A stretch of DNA of 64,000 nucleotides from Saprospiraceae bacterium (GTDB lineage: Bacteria > Bacteroidota > Bacteroidia > Chitinophagales > Saprospiraceae): contig JADJYQ010000005.1 of assembly GCA_016719615.1 (NCBI GenBank), positions 248,001-312,000 of the forward strand, written 5' to 3'. The notes below the pieces were generated by a model that saw only the letters and a list, made by a program, of their open reading frames with translations, had not been told where the DNA came from and did no database searches. Both the position numbers and the translations under genes were made by a program. Every line of letters begins with the position of its first letter. Position 1 is the stretch's first letter. Shown here in pieces: positions 54,553-63,086 of this stretch.

Positions 54553-57500
54553 TTAATTTAGAATGACCAGTCTTTTAAATGCTACAGGTTTTCCTTTATG
54601 GTATGCCTGAAGTAAATATACTCCAGAATGAAGAGATTCTAGGTTTAAATTTTGGTTTCCTGATATTTGTAATGTTAAAAGCTCTTTGCCGTTTCCGGAA
54701 ATTATTTTGAGGCGATCATAGTTACCCGATGTTTGAATTCTGAATTTTCCGGAGTTAGGGTTTGGTAAAATTTCAAATTCAATTGAATCGTTCCATTGAT
54801 TTTTTGTGTCGACAATCTTTTTAATTTCAAAGAGTTGAACAATGGAATCTCTGTTTCCACAAACATCTTCTGCAATCCATTTAATTTTATGTACGCCAAT
54901 TGGGTATTTACCGCTTGCGATGGTAGTATTTATAGAATCAGGTATTCTTGGATTATCGTTAATTACTGGCAATTGACCTGACATATGTTCTCGTATGGTT
55001 AAGAAACTTTTCGCATAGTCATAACCGCCCGGATATTTTCCGTTGCCATCATTGAATTCATCAATGCAATAACTTACTTTGATATCTTCAGTAGGTATAC
55101 AGTTGTCTTGTATTTGAACGTAGAGTGGAATAAAAGCAAAGCCACTGGAATCTGAAGCAGATTGATTTCCCTGGATGATATTGATTTCGGGATCTATATC
55201 ATCTGTAACAAATATCGTTTGAAGAAATTCCCATCTTCCCTTGTTGAGATCAAAATTGGGATCGTATTGACACTCATCGATAGCTGTCCATTTTCTAAGA
55301 ACTTTCATGCAGGTAACTGTATCAGAAGATAAATATTCATCAACATATTCAATGTTGATCAGGTTGCAATGATCTGCACTTCCCTGCATCAATGTCGGTT
55401 TACCCAAATCGGGATTGTCGGGATTGAGTAAGGGTCCGCAAGTACTCACACTTAATGTTGGCATCGTGCAATGTGGCCAAATAATGTCATCAAGGCTGTC
55501 GCAAGGATTATTTCGATTGATGTAAAAAGGATCGCAATCAACCACCCAAATTGTCTGTGTAGTACTCACTCTGACTCCATTGGCTGTTTCGATATAAAAT
55601 CTCCGTTCAATTTTACCTTGGCTGTTGCATGTTCTTAGATCTCTTACTTCGACAACCAGGATGTCTAAGCAAGCAGACAAAACATAACCATCAAATCCCC
55701 AAACCAACTCATAGATCTGATTGGGTTTGGCTGGATCATATAGTGAACTGGAATATTCGCAGGCTTTGTTGGGAGCTGTTGGTGCTGAGGGTACACTTGT
55801 CGTTTTTCCGGGATATCCCGTTTTTTCATTTTTGAGACAATACAAGGGGCAAACGATATCAAGTGTGCTTACTTTCTTGCGCAAAGTTAAATCCTGCACG
55901 ACCCGGCCGAATGTAGAATCATCGGGATTGTTCAATGCGTTCATATGGATTGGAAAAGAACAACTCACCACCATATTAGGTGGACCCACCAAAGTGGGCA
56001 CAGATTTATCCTGAACTTCTACATCTACGATACAATCACTGAACCGTCTGAATAATCTCGCTCCCTGATTCATGTCTTCGGGCAAAATGGGTCCAATACC
56101 CGGGTCCACATCATAAACTCTGAGAACTACTTTTATGGTTTTGTATAAATCTGCACAACAAAAGTGTACGAAATCATCGAAGTAAATTTGATTTCCTGAA
56201 AGCGTGGTATTGTCATCTCCATTGAATTGGCTACAATACATAGTGGAATCGTCCTGATGAGTATGGCTTCCATTCTGGCTGCCTTGAAGCTGATCTAGTC
56301 GCAATACTTTAAAAAATACTTGTGAAGCACAATTTTCAAAACTACCTTCATCAAAAGTAGTCGCCAGAACTTTTGCAACATTTAATCCAGGAAGTTGGTT
56401 TCCGGAAATAGTCGTTACTATCTTCATTTTGCAAACAGCAACTGGAGGAATGCGATCTTCAATGATGAGGATAACTTTTTTGCGCGTACTGTTTCCACAG
56501 CAATCCATTGCGACGACATAGACCTCATGTATGCCAAGAGGTATATCCGTCAATGTGTAACCGGTGATTGGATTTCCTGTTAAATTTCCTGTTGTGGATT
56601 CAATTTGATATCGAATTTCGTGCGAACAATTATCCAAAAGCCATGGTACCTGCACTTCCCATCTGCCGAGGCAGTTAAAGTCTAAAGTCGACAATTCTAA
56701 TGTGTCGGGGTACAAGATCAATGGTGCTTCTTTGTCTACTATTTTAATGAGTTGATCATATTTGGCAATATCTCCGTTGCACCAATCTAAGACGGTCCAG
56801 CTTCTGATGATTTTTGAACAGGGTGCTGCTCCGAAGTCACAACTATCTACAGTAGCAATAATTTTTTCATCTTTGAATGACATGGAAATATTGGTGCAAC
56901 TAAATCCAGTAGGTCTGCCAGTTCCCTGCCACATGATGTGTTGAGCGGATTCCCAGCACAGAGGATTTTGCATTGACCATTGCATGTGTTGTGGATAATA
57001 CACAGGATCCGGATTGGGGTGACCATCTTTATCTCCACCCGGGTCATCGATGCAGTTCCAACCTAAAATCCTTGGTTGTCTTCTGTTGGGATAAATATCC
57101 GGTTCATTAGGATGGGCCAGCCAAAAAGCAGAATCCAATAGAAAGCCATCAACACACAACGGATGATTTGAAAAATGAGGCGTCACATCAAAATTGTTTA
57201 TTTTTTCGTGACATAACAGTGAAGGTTCTTTGAGATCATTGTAATCCGGTGGAAATTTGATATCGCTTATCCCGATTAGATTTATCGTAATCAGTTGAAT
57301 GCATTGAGATTTGAGATCAGACTCATCTTCAACAAGCCACGAACGCGTAATGATGCGATCGTAGGCTAATGCACAATCACCTCGTAGAATTTGATCTTTA
57401 TAGGTGAGATTGTAATCGCCACAATTCTCAACTACTCCGGCCTGGCCGGTGAACCGCGGTGTAGATGGCTTATCGCAAGTTATGGTGACATTGGGCGGAC

Positions 57501-58356
57501 AAACAATTTTAGGTGGAATTGAATCTTCAACTTCAATGCGTCCCCAACAGTTTGAACCATTAATGCAATTTGTAATGGTTGCCTTCAGAGTTCTTCGAAT
57601 GTCTGCCTTGCTCAATTGGATACCATTTTGCATTGAATCTCTGTCAATGACTCTGTTGGTAATCCAATCTCTGACTTCAACGGAATAATAGGAGTTGCAT
57701 AAATTTTGGCCCTGCACCTGAACAAGATCTTCCGGTGAAACCGTGTATAAACAATCTGCGTTCAGGAATACCTGTATTTCATCTTTGCAACTCAATTCTG
57801 AAAGATAAGTACAGGCACAATCGATCACCCAAATGGTTTGAGTTGTGCGAACGATTTCATTGTTCAAACCTTTAGCACTAAATATGCGCCGGATACTTCC
57901 TTCATTTCCGATGCGTAAATCCTGTACTTCAATTTGTATGGAACTGGGATCCGTAAATAAAGTGTATCCATCTTTGCCCCAATGCAGTTCATATTTCTTG
58001 TCGGTCTGATTGGTGTCATAAAGCTGACTATAATAATTGCAGGCCAGAGTTGAAGCAAAAGGTGGAACGTGGTTGGGACTGGTGTAGCCTGGATAACCCG
58101 TGAGCTTATTTTCGATGCAATAGTTTTCGCAAACAATATCAAAGGTGATGATCTCAGAGCTGTCGAGGGGATCGGTCAGCATTTTTCCAAACGTCGGATC
58201 GAGCCGATCTGAAAGTGCGGAAATATTAAATAAATAGGAGTTGGAGATAACCATATCTGCCGGAGCGACGATGACAGGAGATTGGCTGAAGCAAAAGTTA
58301 CTTGGGATTAAATTTGCCCAAATACAAATGAACATAATTAGGGCGTAGTTTTTCAT
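54553..58356 (-). CDS. Giant HYR-like T9SS surface protein (1267 aa) with duplicated module
   Basis: From the signal peptide MKNYALIMFICIWANLIPSN the protein runs ~1267 residues with many Cys-containing beta-sandwich stretches of the HYR/adhesin type (PPKIVCPPNVTITCDKPSTPRFTG, PPVAVCKMKIV, PLILYPDTLELSTLDFNCLGRWE). A ~175-residue module near the N-terminus (LFNISALSDRLDPTFGKML, FDIVCENYCIENKLTGYPGYT, TTQTIWVIDCAC) is repeated around residues ~790-970 (MNALNNPDDSTFGRVV, LDIVCPLYCLKNEKTGYPGKT, TTQTIWVVDCDP). The C-terminus (FEILPNPNSGKFRIQTS to YLLQAYHKGKPVAFKRLVIL) is a type A sorting domain. It should be exported and displayed on the cell surface; the ligand is unknown. An upstream in-frame ATG exists at 58380. 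Confidence 0.82.
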   Translation of the reverse strand: MKNYALIMFICIWANLIPSNFCFSQSPVIVAPADMVISNSYLFNISALSDRLDPTFGKMLTDPLDSSEIITFDIVCENYCIENKLTGYPGYTSPNHVPPFASTLACNYYSQLYDTNQTDKKYELHWGKDGYTLFTDPSSIQIEVQDLRIGNEGSIRRIFSAKGLNNEIVRTTQTIWVIDCACTYLSELSCKDEIQVFLNADCLYTVSPEDLVQVQGQNLCNSYYSVEVRDWITNRVIDRDSMQNGIQLSKADIRRTLKATITNCINGSNCWGRIEVEDSIPPKIVCPPNVTITCDKPSTPRFTGQAGVVENCGDYNLTYKDQILRGDCALAYDRIITRSWLVEDESDLKSQCIQLITINLIGISDIKFPPDYNDLKEPSLLCHEKINNFDVTPHFSNHPLCVDGFLLDSAFWLAHPNEPDIYPNRRQPRILGWNCIDDPGGDKDGHPNPDPVYYPQHMQWSMQNPLCWESAQHIMWQGTGRPTGFSCTNISMSFKDEKIIATVDSCDFGAAPCSKIIRSWTVLDWCNGDIAKYDQLIKIVDKEAPLILYPDTLELSTLDFNCLGRWEVQVPWLLDNCSHEIRYQIESTTGNLTGNPITGYTLTDIPLGIHEVYVVAMDCCGNSTRKKVILIIEDRIPPVAVCKMKIVTTISGNQLPGLNVAKVLATTFDEGSFENCASQVFFKVLRLDQLQGSQNGSHTHQDDSTMYCSQFNGDDNTTLSGNQIYFDDFVHFCCADLYKTIKVVLRVYDVDPGIGPILPEDMNQGARLFRRFSDCIVDVEVQDKSVPTLVGPPNMVVSCSFPIHMNALNNPDDSTFGRVVQDLTLRKKVSTLDIVCPLYCLKNEKTGYPGKTTSVPSAPTAPNKACEYSSSLYDPAKPNQIYELVWGFDGYVLSACLDILVVEVRDLRTCNSQGKIERRFYIETANGVRVSTTQTIWVVDCDPFYINRNNPCDSLDDIIWPHCTMPTLSVSTCGPLLNPDNPDLGKPTLMQGSADHCNLINIEYVDEYLSSDTVTCMKVLRKWTAIDECQYDPNFDLNKGRWEFLQTIFVTDDIDPEINIIQGNQSASDSSGFAFIPLYVQIQDNCIPTEDIKVSYCIDEFNDGNGKYPGGYDYAKSFLTIREHMSGQLPVINDNPRIPDSINTTIASGKYPIGVHKIKWIAEDVCGNRDSIVQLFEIKKIVDTKNQWNDSIEFEILPNPNSGKFRIQTSGNYDRLKIISGNGKELLTLQISGNQNLNLESLHSGVYLLQAYHKGKPVAFKRLVILN

Positions 58357-58380
58357 TTTTATGTTTTTATAAAATGTCAA

Positions 58381-58764
58381 AATAATTGAATGTGCAAACG
58401 GAATGTTCTCGCGAACAATTCTTATTTGTTTTGATATATTAAATAATTATTTAATGTATAATAACTGCGAAAATTGAGACTTTATACTCGATTTACTACT
58501 TATTCAAACCGCAACGATAGAACTAAGTCAAGCAAATCTTCGCAAGTGTGGACGAGGTGCGTAAACAAATGTAAGGAGAATAGGTGGGAACGTATAAAAA
58601 ATTTAGAATTTATTTTGAAATTGATTTATCATGTGAAACATGATCTGTCTTGAATTATTGTAAACAAGTACAATGTATTCCTGCTTAAATAGAATTCCAA
58701 CAGTTTTTAATAAAAGTTCTAATGCTTGTAATCAAACTACCCTTAGAATCTAAACATAACAATT
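58381..58764. other. Divergent intergenic region between the giant T9SS gene and recQ
   Basis: About 380 bp, AT-rich; no gene, terminator or repeat is recognised. Confidence 0.4.
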
Positions 58765-58772
58765 AATTTTGT
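58765..58772 (+). promoter_or_regulatory. Probable -7 element (TAATTTTG) for recQ
   Basis: TAATTTTG matches TAnnTTTG and lies 23 bp before the recQ ATG. Confidence 0.5.
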
Positions 58773-58795
58773 ATTTTAATGAACACTAATACACC

Positions 58796-61171
58796 ATGTC
58801 GACTGCTCTGAGTCTGCTCCAAAAATATTTCGGTTATAGCACATTTCGCCCTTTACAGGAAGATATTATTCAAGCTGTATTAAGGAATAAGGATGTTTTG
58901 GTTTTGATGCCTACAGGTGGCGGTAAGTCGGTTTGTTACCAGGTCCCGGCAATGGAGAAACAAGGTACGGCACTCGTAATATCACCTTTGATCTCGCTGA
59001 TGAAAGATCAGGTAGAAGCTTTGACGAGCAATGGGGTTCCGGCTGTTTTTATCAATAGTAGTCTCGATAGAATTGCAGAAGCGGAAATTGTGCGTCGGTG
59101 TTTGGCTAATGAGATCAAATTGTTATATCTGTCGCCAGAGAAGGCTTTGTCTGTATCGGATAATTTGTTGAGGCAACTTCAGATTTCTATGATAGCCATA
59201 GATGAAGCCCATTGTATCTCTCAGTGGGGACATGATTTTAGACCGGAATATACGCAGCTTAAAAATTTGCGGAAGGTTTTACCAGGAGTTCCAGTCATTG
59301 CACTTACGGCGACTGCTGATAAAATTACGCGTAAGGATATTATTGTGCAAATGAATCTCGACGACCCGGAAGTATTTATATCTTCTTTCGATCGCCCAAA
59401 TTTTCATTTATCGGTGCGCAAGCAAGTGAAGGGAAAAGAAAAGGAAGAGGAGATTCTAGCTTTTATTAAAGCCCATAAGGAACAGTGTGGAATTATTTAT
59501 TGCCTTTCCCGAAAAAACACTGAATCCATCTGCGGTTTTTTGCGAAATCAGGGAATCAATGCAGCTTATTACCACGCTGGCATGAATTCTGAGCAGCGAT
59601 CTAAGGTGCAGGAAGATTTTATATACGACCGGACACAGGTGATATGTGCAACTATAGCTTTTGGAATGGGTATCGACAAATCGAATGTACGTTGGATCAT
59701 CCATTACAATCTTCCCAAAAACATGGAAGGATATTATCAGGAAATCGGAAGAGCAGGACGCGACGGCGCTCCTGCTAAGACCATTTTGTATTATAATGTT
59801 TCAGATCTCATGATGCTCAATAAGTTTGCCATGGAAAGCGGGCAAACAGAGCTCAATCTTGAAAAATTGAAACGCATACAACAATATGCGGAAGCAAGCG
59901 TATGCCGAAGAAAAATATTGCTCAGTTATTTTGGGGAAAATTACGACCGCAATTGTATGTCCTGTGATGTCTGTGATCATCCACCAAAATATATAGATGG
60001 TACACTCATTGCACAAAAAGCTATATCAGCTTTAATACGTGCAAAGGAAAACATTGGTGTTAAAATGCTCATTGATATTCTCAGAGGTTCCATGAATGCC
60101 GAATTGATTGCGGGAGCTTACGATCAATTAAAAACACATGGAGTAGGGAGGGAATATTCTTATCAAGCCTGGGAATCTTATATTCTGCAATTTATGCAAC
60201 TCGGCGTTTTTGAGATGGCTTATGACGAAGGTTTTGTGCTGAAAGTAAGTGATTACGGAAAACGAATCGTGAAAGGGGCTGCGAAATTGGATCTTGTTGA
60301 AGCATTCGTTCTACAAAGGGATGATACTAAAAAACGCGAACGACCGCAGTCTGAGGATGGGAACAGTTTATTCAATGAACTCCGAAAACTTAGAAAACGT
60401 GTTGCAGAAATGGAAGGCTTACCACCGTATCTTATTTTTCACGACAGCACTTTAATGCAAATGGTTGAATTGAAACCCGCCAATAGCCAGGAGATGTTGC
60501 GCATTCCGGGGGTATCGCAAACCAAATACCAAAAATTTGGCCCACTATTTGAAAATTTGATTCAAGCGTATTTAGGCGAAACGATTTCTGCCGGCAAAAT
60601 AGATGTATCCGAATACTTGTCTGATGATAAAATTGCAACTTATATCGAAGAACTTAAAAAATATCCGGTGCGGATATCGCATACTTTGATTGCGAAGTTA
60701 TTGCTGGCAACAGGAAAAGACTATTCATCCGGGGAACTAACAAATGTAAGTTTTTATGGTTTTTTAAAAGGTCATACGACCTATAAATATATAAGTCCAA
60801 TATTGGCACAATTTTTCAAATCGAAGCTGGTTCCGACAGGAACTCTTCGTGAGATCGAAGCCGCCAATTATTTTACAGGAGAATTATGGAACAATTTGGA
60901 ACCAGACCAAATCAGAATTTATCGGGATACGGTATCGATGTTTGAGTCCAATAGACCAAGCGATATTATTGACAACGACTATATCCTTCAGCAGCGAAAA
61001 ATGCATCCTCGTGCTTATGAGTTTTGGAGTGATGAGGAAAATCAGCTGTTGTTGGAGTTGAGTTCTCAAACCAATGATTTGGATTTGATTGCGGATATAT
61101 TGCGGAGGAATTCAGGGAATGTGAAGACGCAGTATAAGAAAGTAGCATCAACCCAGCCAACTCCCCTCTAG
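58796..61171 (+). CDS. recQ: ATP-dependent DNA helicase RecQ
   Basis: The 791-residue protein has SF2 helicase motifs: FRPLQEDIIQAVL (motif 0), VLMPTGGGKSVCYQVPA (Walker A), IDEAHCISQWGHDFRPEY (DEAH plus aromatic loop), LTATADKITR and QEIGRAGRDGAPA (motif VI). The RecQ zinc-binding/RQC region follows (CRRKILLSYFGENYDRNCMSCDVCD), then an HRDC domain (LRKLRKRVAEMEGLPPYLIFHDSTLMQMV). A ~180-residue helical C-terminal extension, seen in Bacteroidota RecQ proteins, ends the chain. It unwinds DNA 3'-5' in recombination and replication repair. The start at ATG 58796 fits the family. It stands alone, with repeat DNA downstream. Confidence 0.96.
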   Translation: MSTALSLLQKYFGYSTFRPLQEDIIQAVLRNKDVLVLMPTGGGKSVCYQVPAMEKQGTALVISPLISLMKDQVEALTSNGVPAVFINSSLDRIAEAEIVRRCLANEIKLLYLSPEKALSVSDNLLRQLQISMIAIDEAHCISQWGHDFRPEYTQLKNLRKVLPGVPVIALTATADKITRKDIIVQMNLDDPEVFISSFDRPNFHLSVRKQVKGKEKEEEILAFIKAHKEQCGIIYCLSRKNTESICGFLRNQGINAAYYHAGMNSEQRSKVQEDFIYDRTQVICATIAFGMGIDKSNVRWIIHYNLPKNMEGYYQEIGRAGRDGAPAKTILYYNVSDLMMLNKFAMESGQTELNLEKLKRIQQYAEASVCRRKILLSYFGENYDRNCMSCDVCDHPPKYIDGTLIAQKAISALIRAKENIGVKMLIDILRGSMNAELIAGAYDQLKTHGVGREYSYQAWESYILQFMQLGVFEMAYDEGFVLKVSDYGKRIVKGAAKLDLVEAFVLQRDDTKKRERPQSEDGNSLFNELRKLRKRVAEMEGLPPYLIFHDSTLMQMVELKPANSQEMLRIPGVSQTKYQKFGPLFENLIQAYLGETISAGKIDVSEYLSDDKIATYIEELKKYPVRISHTLIAKLLLATGKDYSSGELTNVSFYGFLKGHTTYKYISPILAQFFKSKLVPTGTLREIEAANYFTGELWNNLEPDQIRIYRDTVSMFESNRPSDIIDNDYILQQRKMHPRAYEFWSDEENQLLLELSSQTNDLDLIADILRRNSGNVKTQYKKVASTQPTPL

Positions 61172-61239
61172 CGTGAAGATAGGATTGATCTTGTAATAGT
61201 TGACCACTCATTAGTTAATTTTATTTGAGGGCCGGTAGC

Positions 61240-61430
61240 GCGTCAGAAATATGTTTCGTTGGTCGTGAGGGACGATGGGGTGTTATGAATAGGATTGTTA
61301 AATGTGATGGATCATAGCTTATTACATTGACATATCGTTAATCGTGAGGGGCGATGGCATGTTGCGAATATGCTTCGATGATCATGAGGGTCGTTTCGAT
61401 GTTATGAATGTGTTTGATCAACGAGATGGA
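61240..61430. repeat. Degenerate CGTGAGGGGCGATGG-type repeats
   Basis: Variants of TCGTGAGGG(G/A)CGATGG followed by TGTTATGAAT recur at about 61263, 61339 and 61383. They look like older, decayed copies of the first part of the 113-bp unit that follows. Confidence 0.6.
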
Positions 61431-61882
61431 CGATAGCGTATATAATAATATATCGTAAATCGTGAGGGGCGATACCGCCTCACTCAGATATCTCGCCCTT
61501 TCAGGGCTAATTGCGTTTAGATCTGAAAATTAAATTGCATCAACGATAGCGTATATAATAATATATCGTAAATCGTGAGGGGCGATACCACCTCACTCAG
61601 GTATCTCGCCCTTTCAGGGCTAATTGCGTTTAGATCTGAAAATTAAATTGCATCAACGATAGCGTATATAATAATTTATCGTAAATCGTGAGGGGCGATA
61701 CCACCTCACTCAGGTATCTCGCCCTTTCAGGGCTAATTGCGTTTAGATCTGAAAATTAAATTGCATCAACGATAGCGTATATAATAATTTATCGTAAATC
61801 GTGAGGGGCGATACCACCTCACTCAGGTATCTCGCCCTTTCAGGGCTAATTGCTTTTAGATCTGAAAATTAAATTGCATCAA
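61431..61882. repeat. Four tandem copies of a 113-bp REP-containing unit
   Basis: Units begin CGATAGCGTATATAATAA at 61431, 61544, 61657 and 61770 and differ by only a few bases. Each contains the palindrome GCCCTTTCAGGGC within CTCGCCCTTTCAGGGCTAAT and a TCGTGAGGGGCGATACC segment. An inverted GCCCTGAAAGGGC copy follows at about 61929-61943. The cluster lies ~150 bp downstream of an IS200-like transposase. Confidence 0.92.
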
Positions 61883-61927
61883 CGATATTGTAATATTAAG
61901 TTTCGATCTATTGATGTCAATTAATAT

Positions 61928-61979
61928 TAGCCCTGAAAGGGCGTTATATCATACAATAGGGTATAGCCCTATTTTTTCA
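61928..61979. repeat. Inverted REP copy and ATAGGG hairpin with T-run
   Basis: AGCCCTGAAAGGGC is the inverted-orientation partner of the four upstream palindromes. It is followed by ATAGGG-TATAG-CCCTAT and six T, which could be a plus-strand terminator or a transposon-end hairpin. Confidence 0.65.
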
Positions 61980-62034
61980 TTCTGAAAATTTAGCAGGGAT
62001 TCTTGCTTACCTTTTTAGCGAATGTGCAAAACTT

Positions 62035-62487
62035 TCAATCCCAAACATACTTCTCATCATATTCAACTTTATATTTTTTCAACATAGCACGGTATTCAAT
62101 TTGAAAATTTTTCTTGTTGTGATGTTTGTGCTGATTTGATATGTAGGCAATTACAGTTTCTACTTCCGAAGGTTTTACTGAAAATGCCCCATATCCATCT
62201 TGCCAATAAAAATTTTCATATCCCGCCCCTTTTGTTTTTATCCATTTAGAAGAATGAGATTTTATTTCTTCCATCAACTTCATTAAAGCTATCTTTTTTG
62301 AAAGCATACACAAGATATGGATATGGTCGATGTATCCACCCACTTTAATTACATGACAGTCGAGTTTATTACAGATGCCTCCAAGATAACTATGGAGCTC
62401 GTCTTCCACGGGTGGATGTATCAGCGCTTGCCTGTACTTTGTGCTAAATACAATATGTACATAGTTTTTTACGAGTGATTGTCCCAT
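62035..62487 (-). CDS. IS200/IS605-like Y1 transposase (RAYT-type)
   Basis: The 150-residue protein has the Y1_Tnp layout: NYVHIVFSTKYRQ at the N-terminus, the HUH motif HIH at residues 55-57 (GYIDHIHILCML), YWQDGYGAFSVKPSEVETVIAYISNQHKHH with the likely catalytic Tyr115, and FQIEYRAMLKKYKVEYDEKYVWD. It is full length with no interruptions. Single-copy Y1 proteins near palindromic repeats are REP-associated tyrosine transposases, which cut and join hairpin DNA as single strands. The adjacent REP cluster (61431-61943) fits that role. No TnpB is nearby. Confidence 0.88.
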   Translation of the reverse strand: MGQSLVKNYVHIVFSTKYRQALIHPPVEDELHSYLGGICNKLDCHVIKVGGYIDHIHILCMLSKKIALMKLMEEIKSHSSKWIKTKGAGYENFYWQDGYGAFSVKPSEVETVIAYISNQHKHHNKKNFQIEYRAMLKKYKVEYDEKYVWD

Positions 62488-62650
62488 AGTAATAAATTAT
62501 GGGCTGCACAGTCCGTAGGCAAAAATGGCCCTTTTAATGAATTTTCTATATGCAATCATAGCAAAGTTTAACGCTATTAATTTTTCTCTAATTGTGAATT
62601 TTTTGTAAAATCAAAATGCCTATCTCCAAGCCAATTTCATAAACCATTTT

Positions 62651-62920
62651 TTAAAATGGGTCTTCTCTGAAGTTATTATATTTAATTTGTGTATCATGAA
62701 TATCTCCATCGATTTCGAGAATCAATTTGATTTCATGACAAAGAAAATCTACAATATATCTTCTTGGTGATACAGAAGATCCGCATTGAATAGCAACCTG
62801 TCTTCTGAACTTCAATTGATGAAATCTCCTGTTCCTGACCAATTCCCAAACAATTTTTTCAGCTGGTGTTTGAGTTTTTCTTAATTCACGGGTAACATCT
62901 ATTATACTCATAGAATTCAA
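62651..62920 (-). CDS. DUF559 (Vsr-like endonuclease fold) protein, C-terminally truncated
   Basis: The 89-residue frame reads RELRKTQTPAEKIVWELVRNRRFHQLKFRRQVAIQ, RRYIVDFLCHEIKLILEIDGDIH and ends NNFREDPF. This is a clear DUF559 domain with the PD-(D/E)xK-type DFxxxxxKLxLEIDG core. Intact members are ~115-125 aa and continue after REDxL with a final helix and strand; here a TAA interrupts at that point and the downstream DNA shows no clean continuation. It is probably a decaying gene. Function of DUF559 proteins is unproven. It lies between a RAYT gene and a T9SS gene. Confidence 0.7.
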   Translation of the reverse strand: MNSMSIIDVTRELRKTQTPAEKIVWELVRNRRFHQLKFRRQVAIQCGSSVSPRRYIVDFLCHEIKLILEIDGDIHDTQIKYNNFREDPF

Positions 62921-63044
62921 AAATAGAAAACAGTCAAACTGTATTTATATCAATTTATTGATATAAATACATAGTTTCTTGAAAAGTGCATTTGATTTAT
63001 TGAATACCAATTCACTCGTATTAGTTTATGAAAATCGCAACTCT

Positions 63045-63066
63045 CTTCTCCACGCCAGTGGAGAAG
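63045..63066. repeat. REP-like palindrome CTTCTCCAC...GTGGAGAAG
   Basis: 9-bp perfect arms around GCCA, followed by GGCCGGGGATGAGG. It is related in layout to 38723-38747 and sits 20 bp after the stop of the T9SS gene on the minus strand. Confidence 0.75.
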
Positions 63067-63086
63067 GGCCGGGGATGAGGCCCAAA

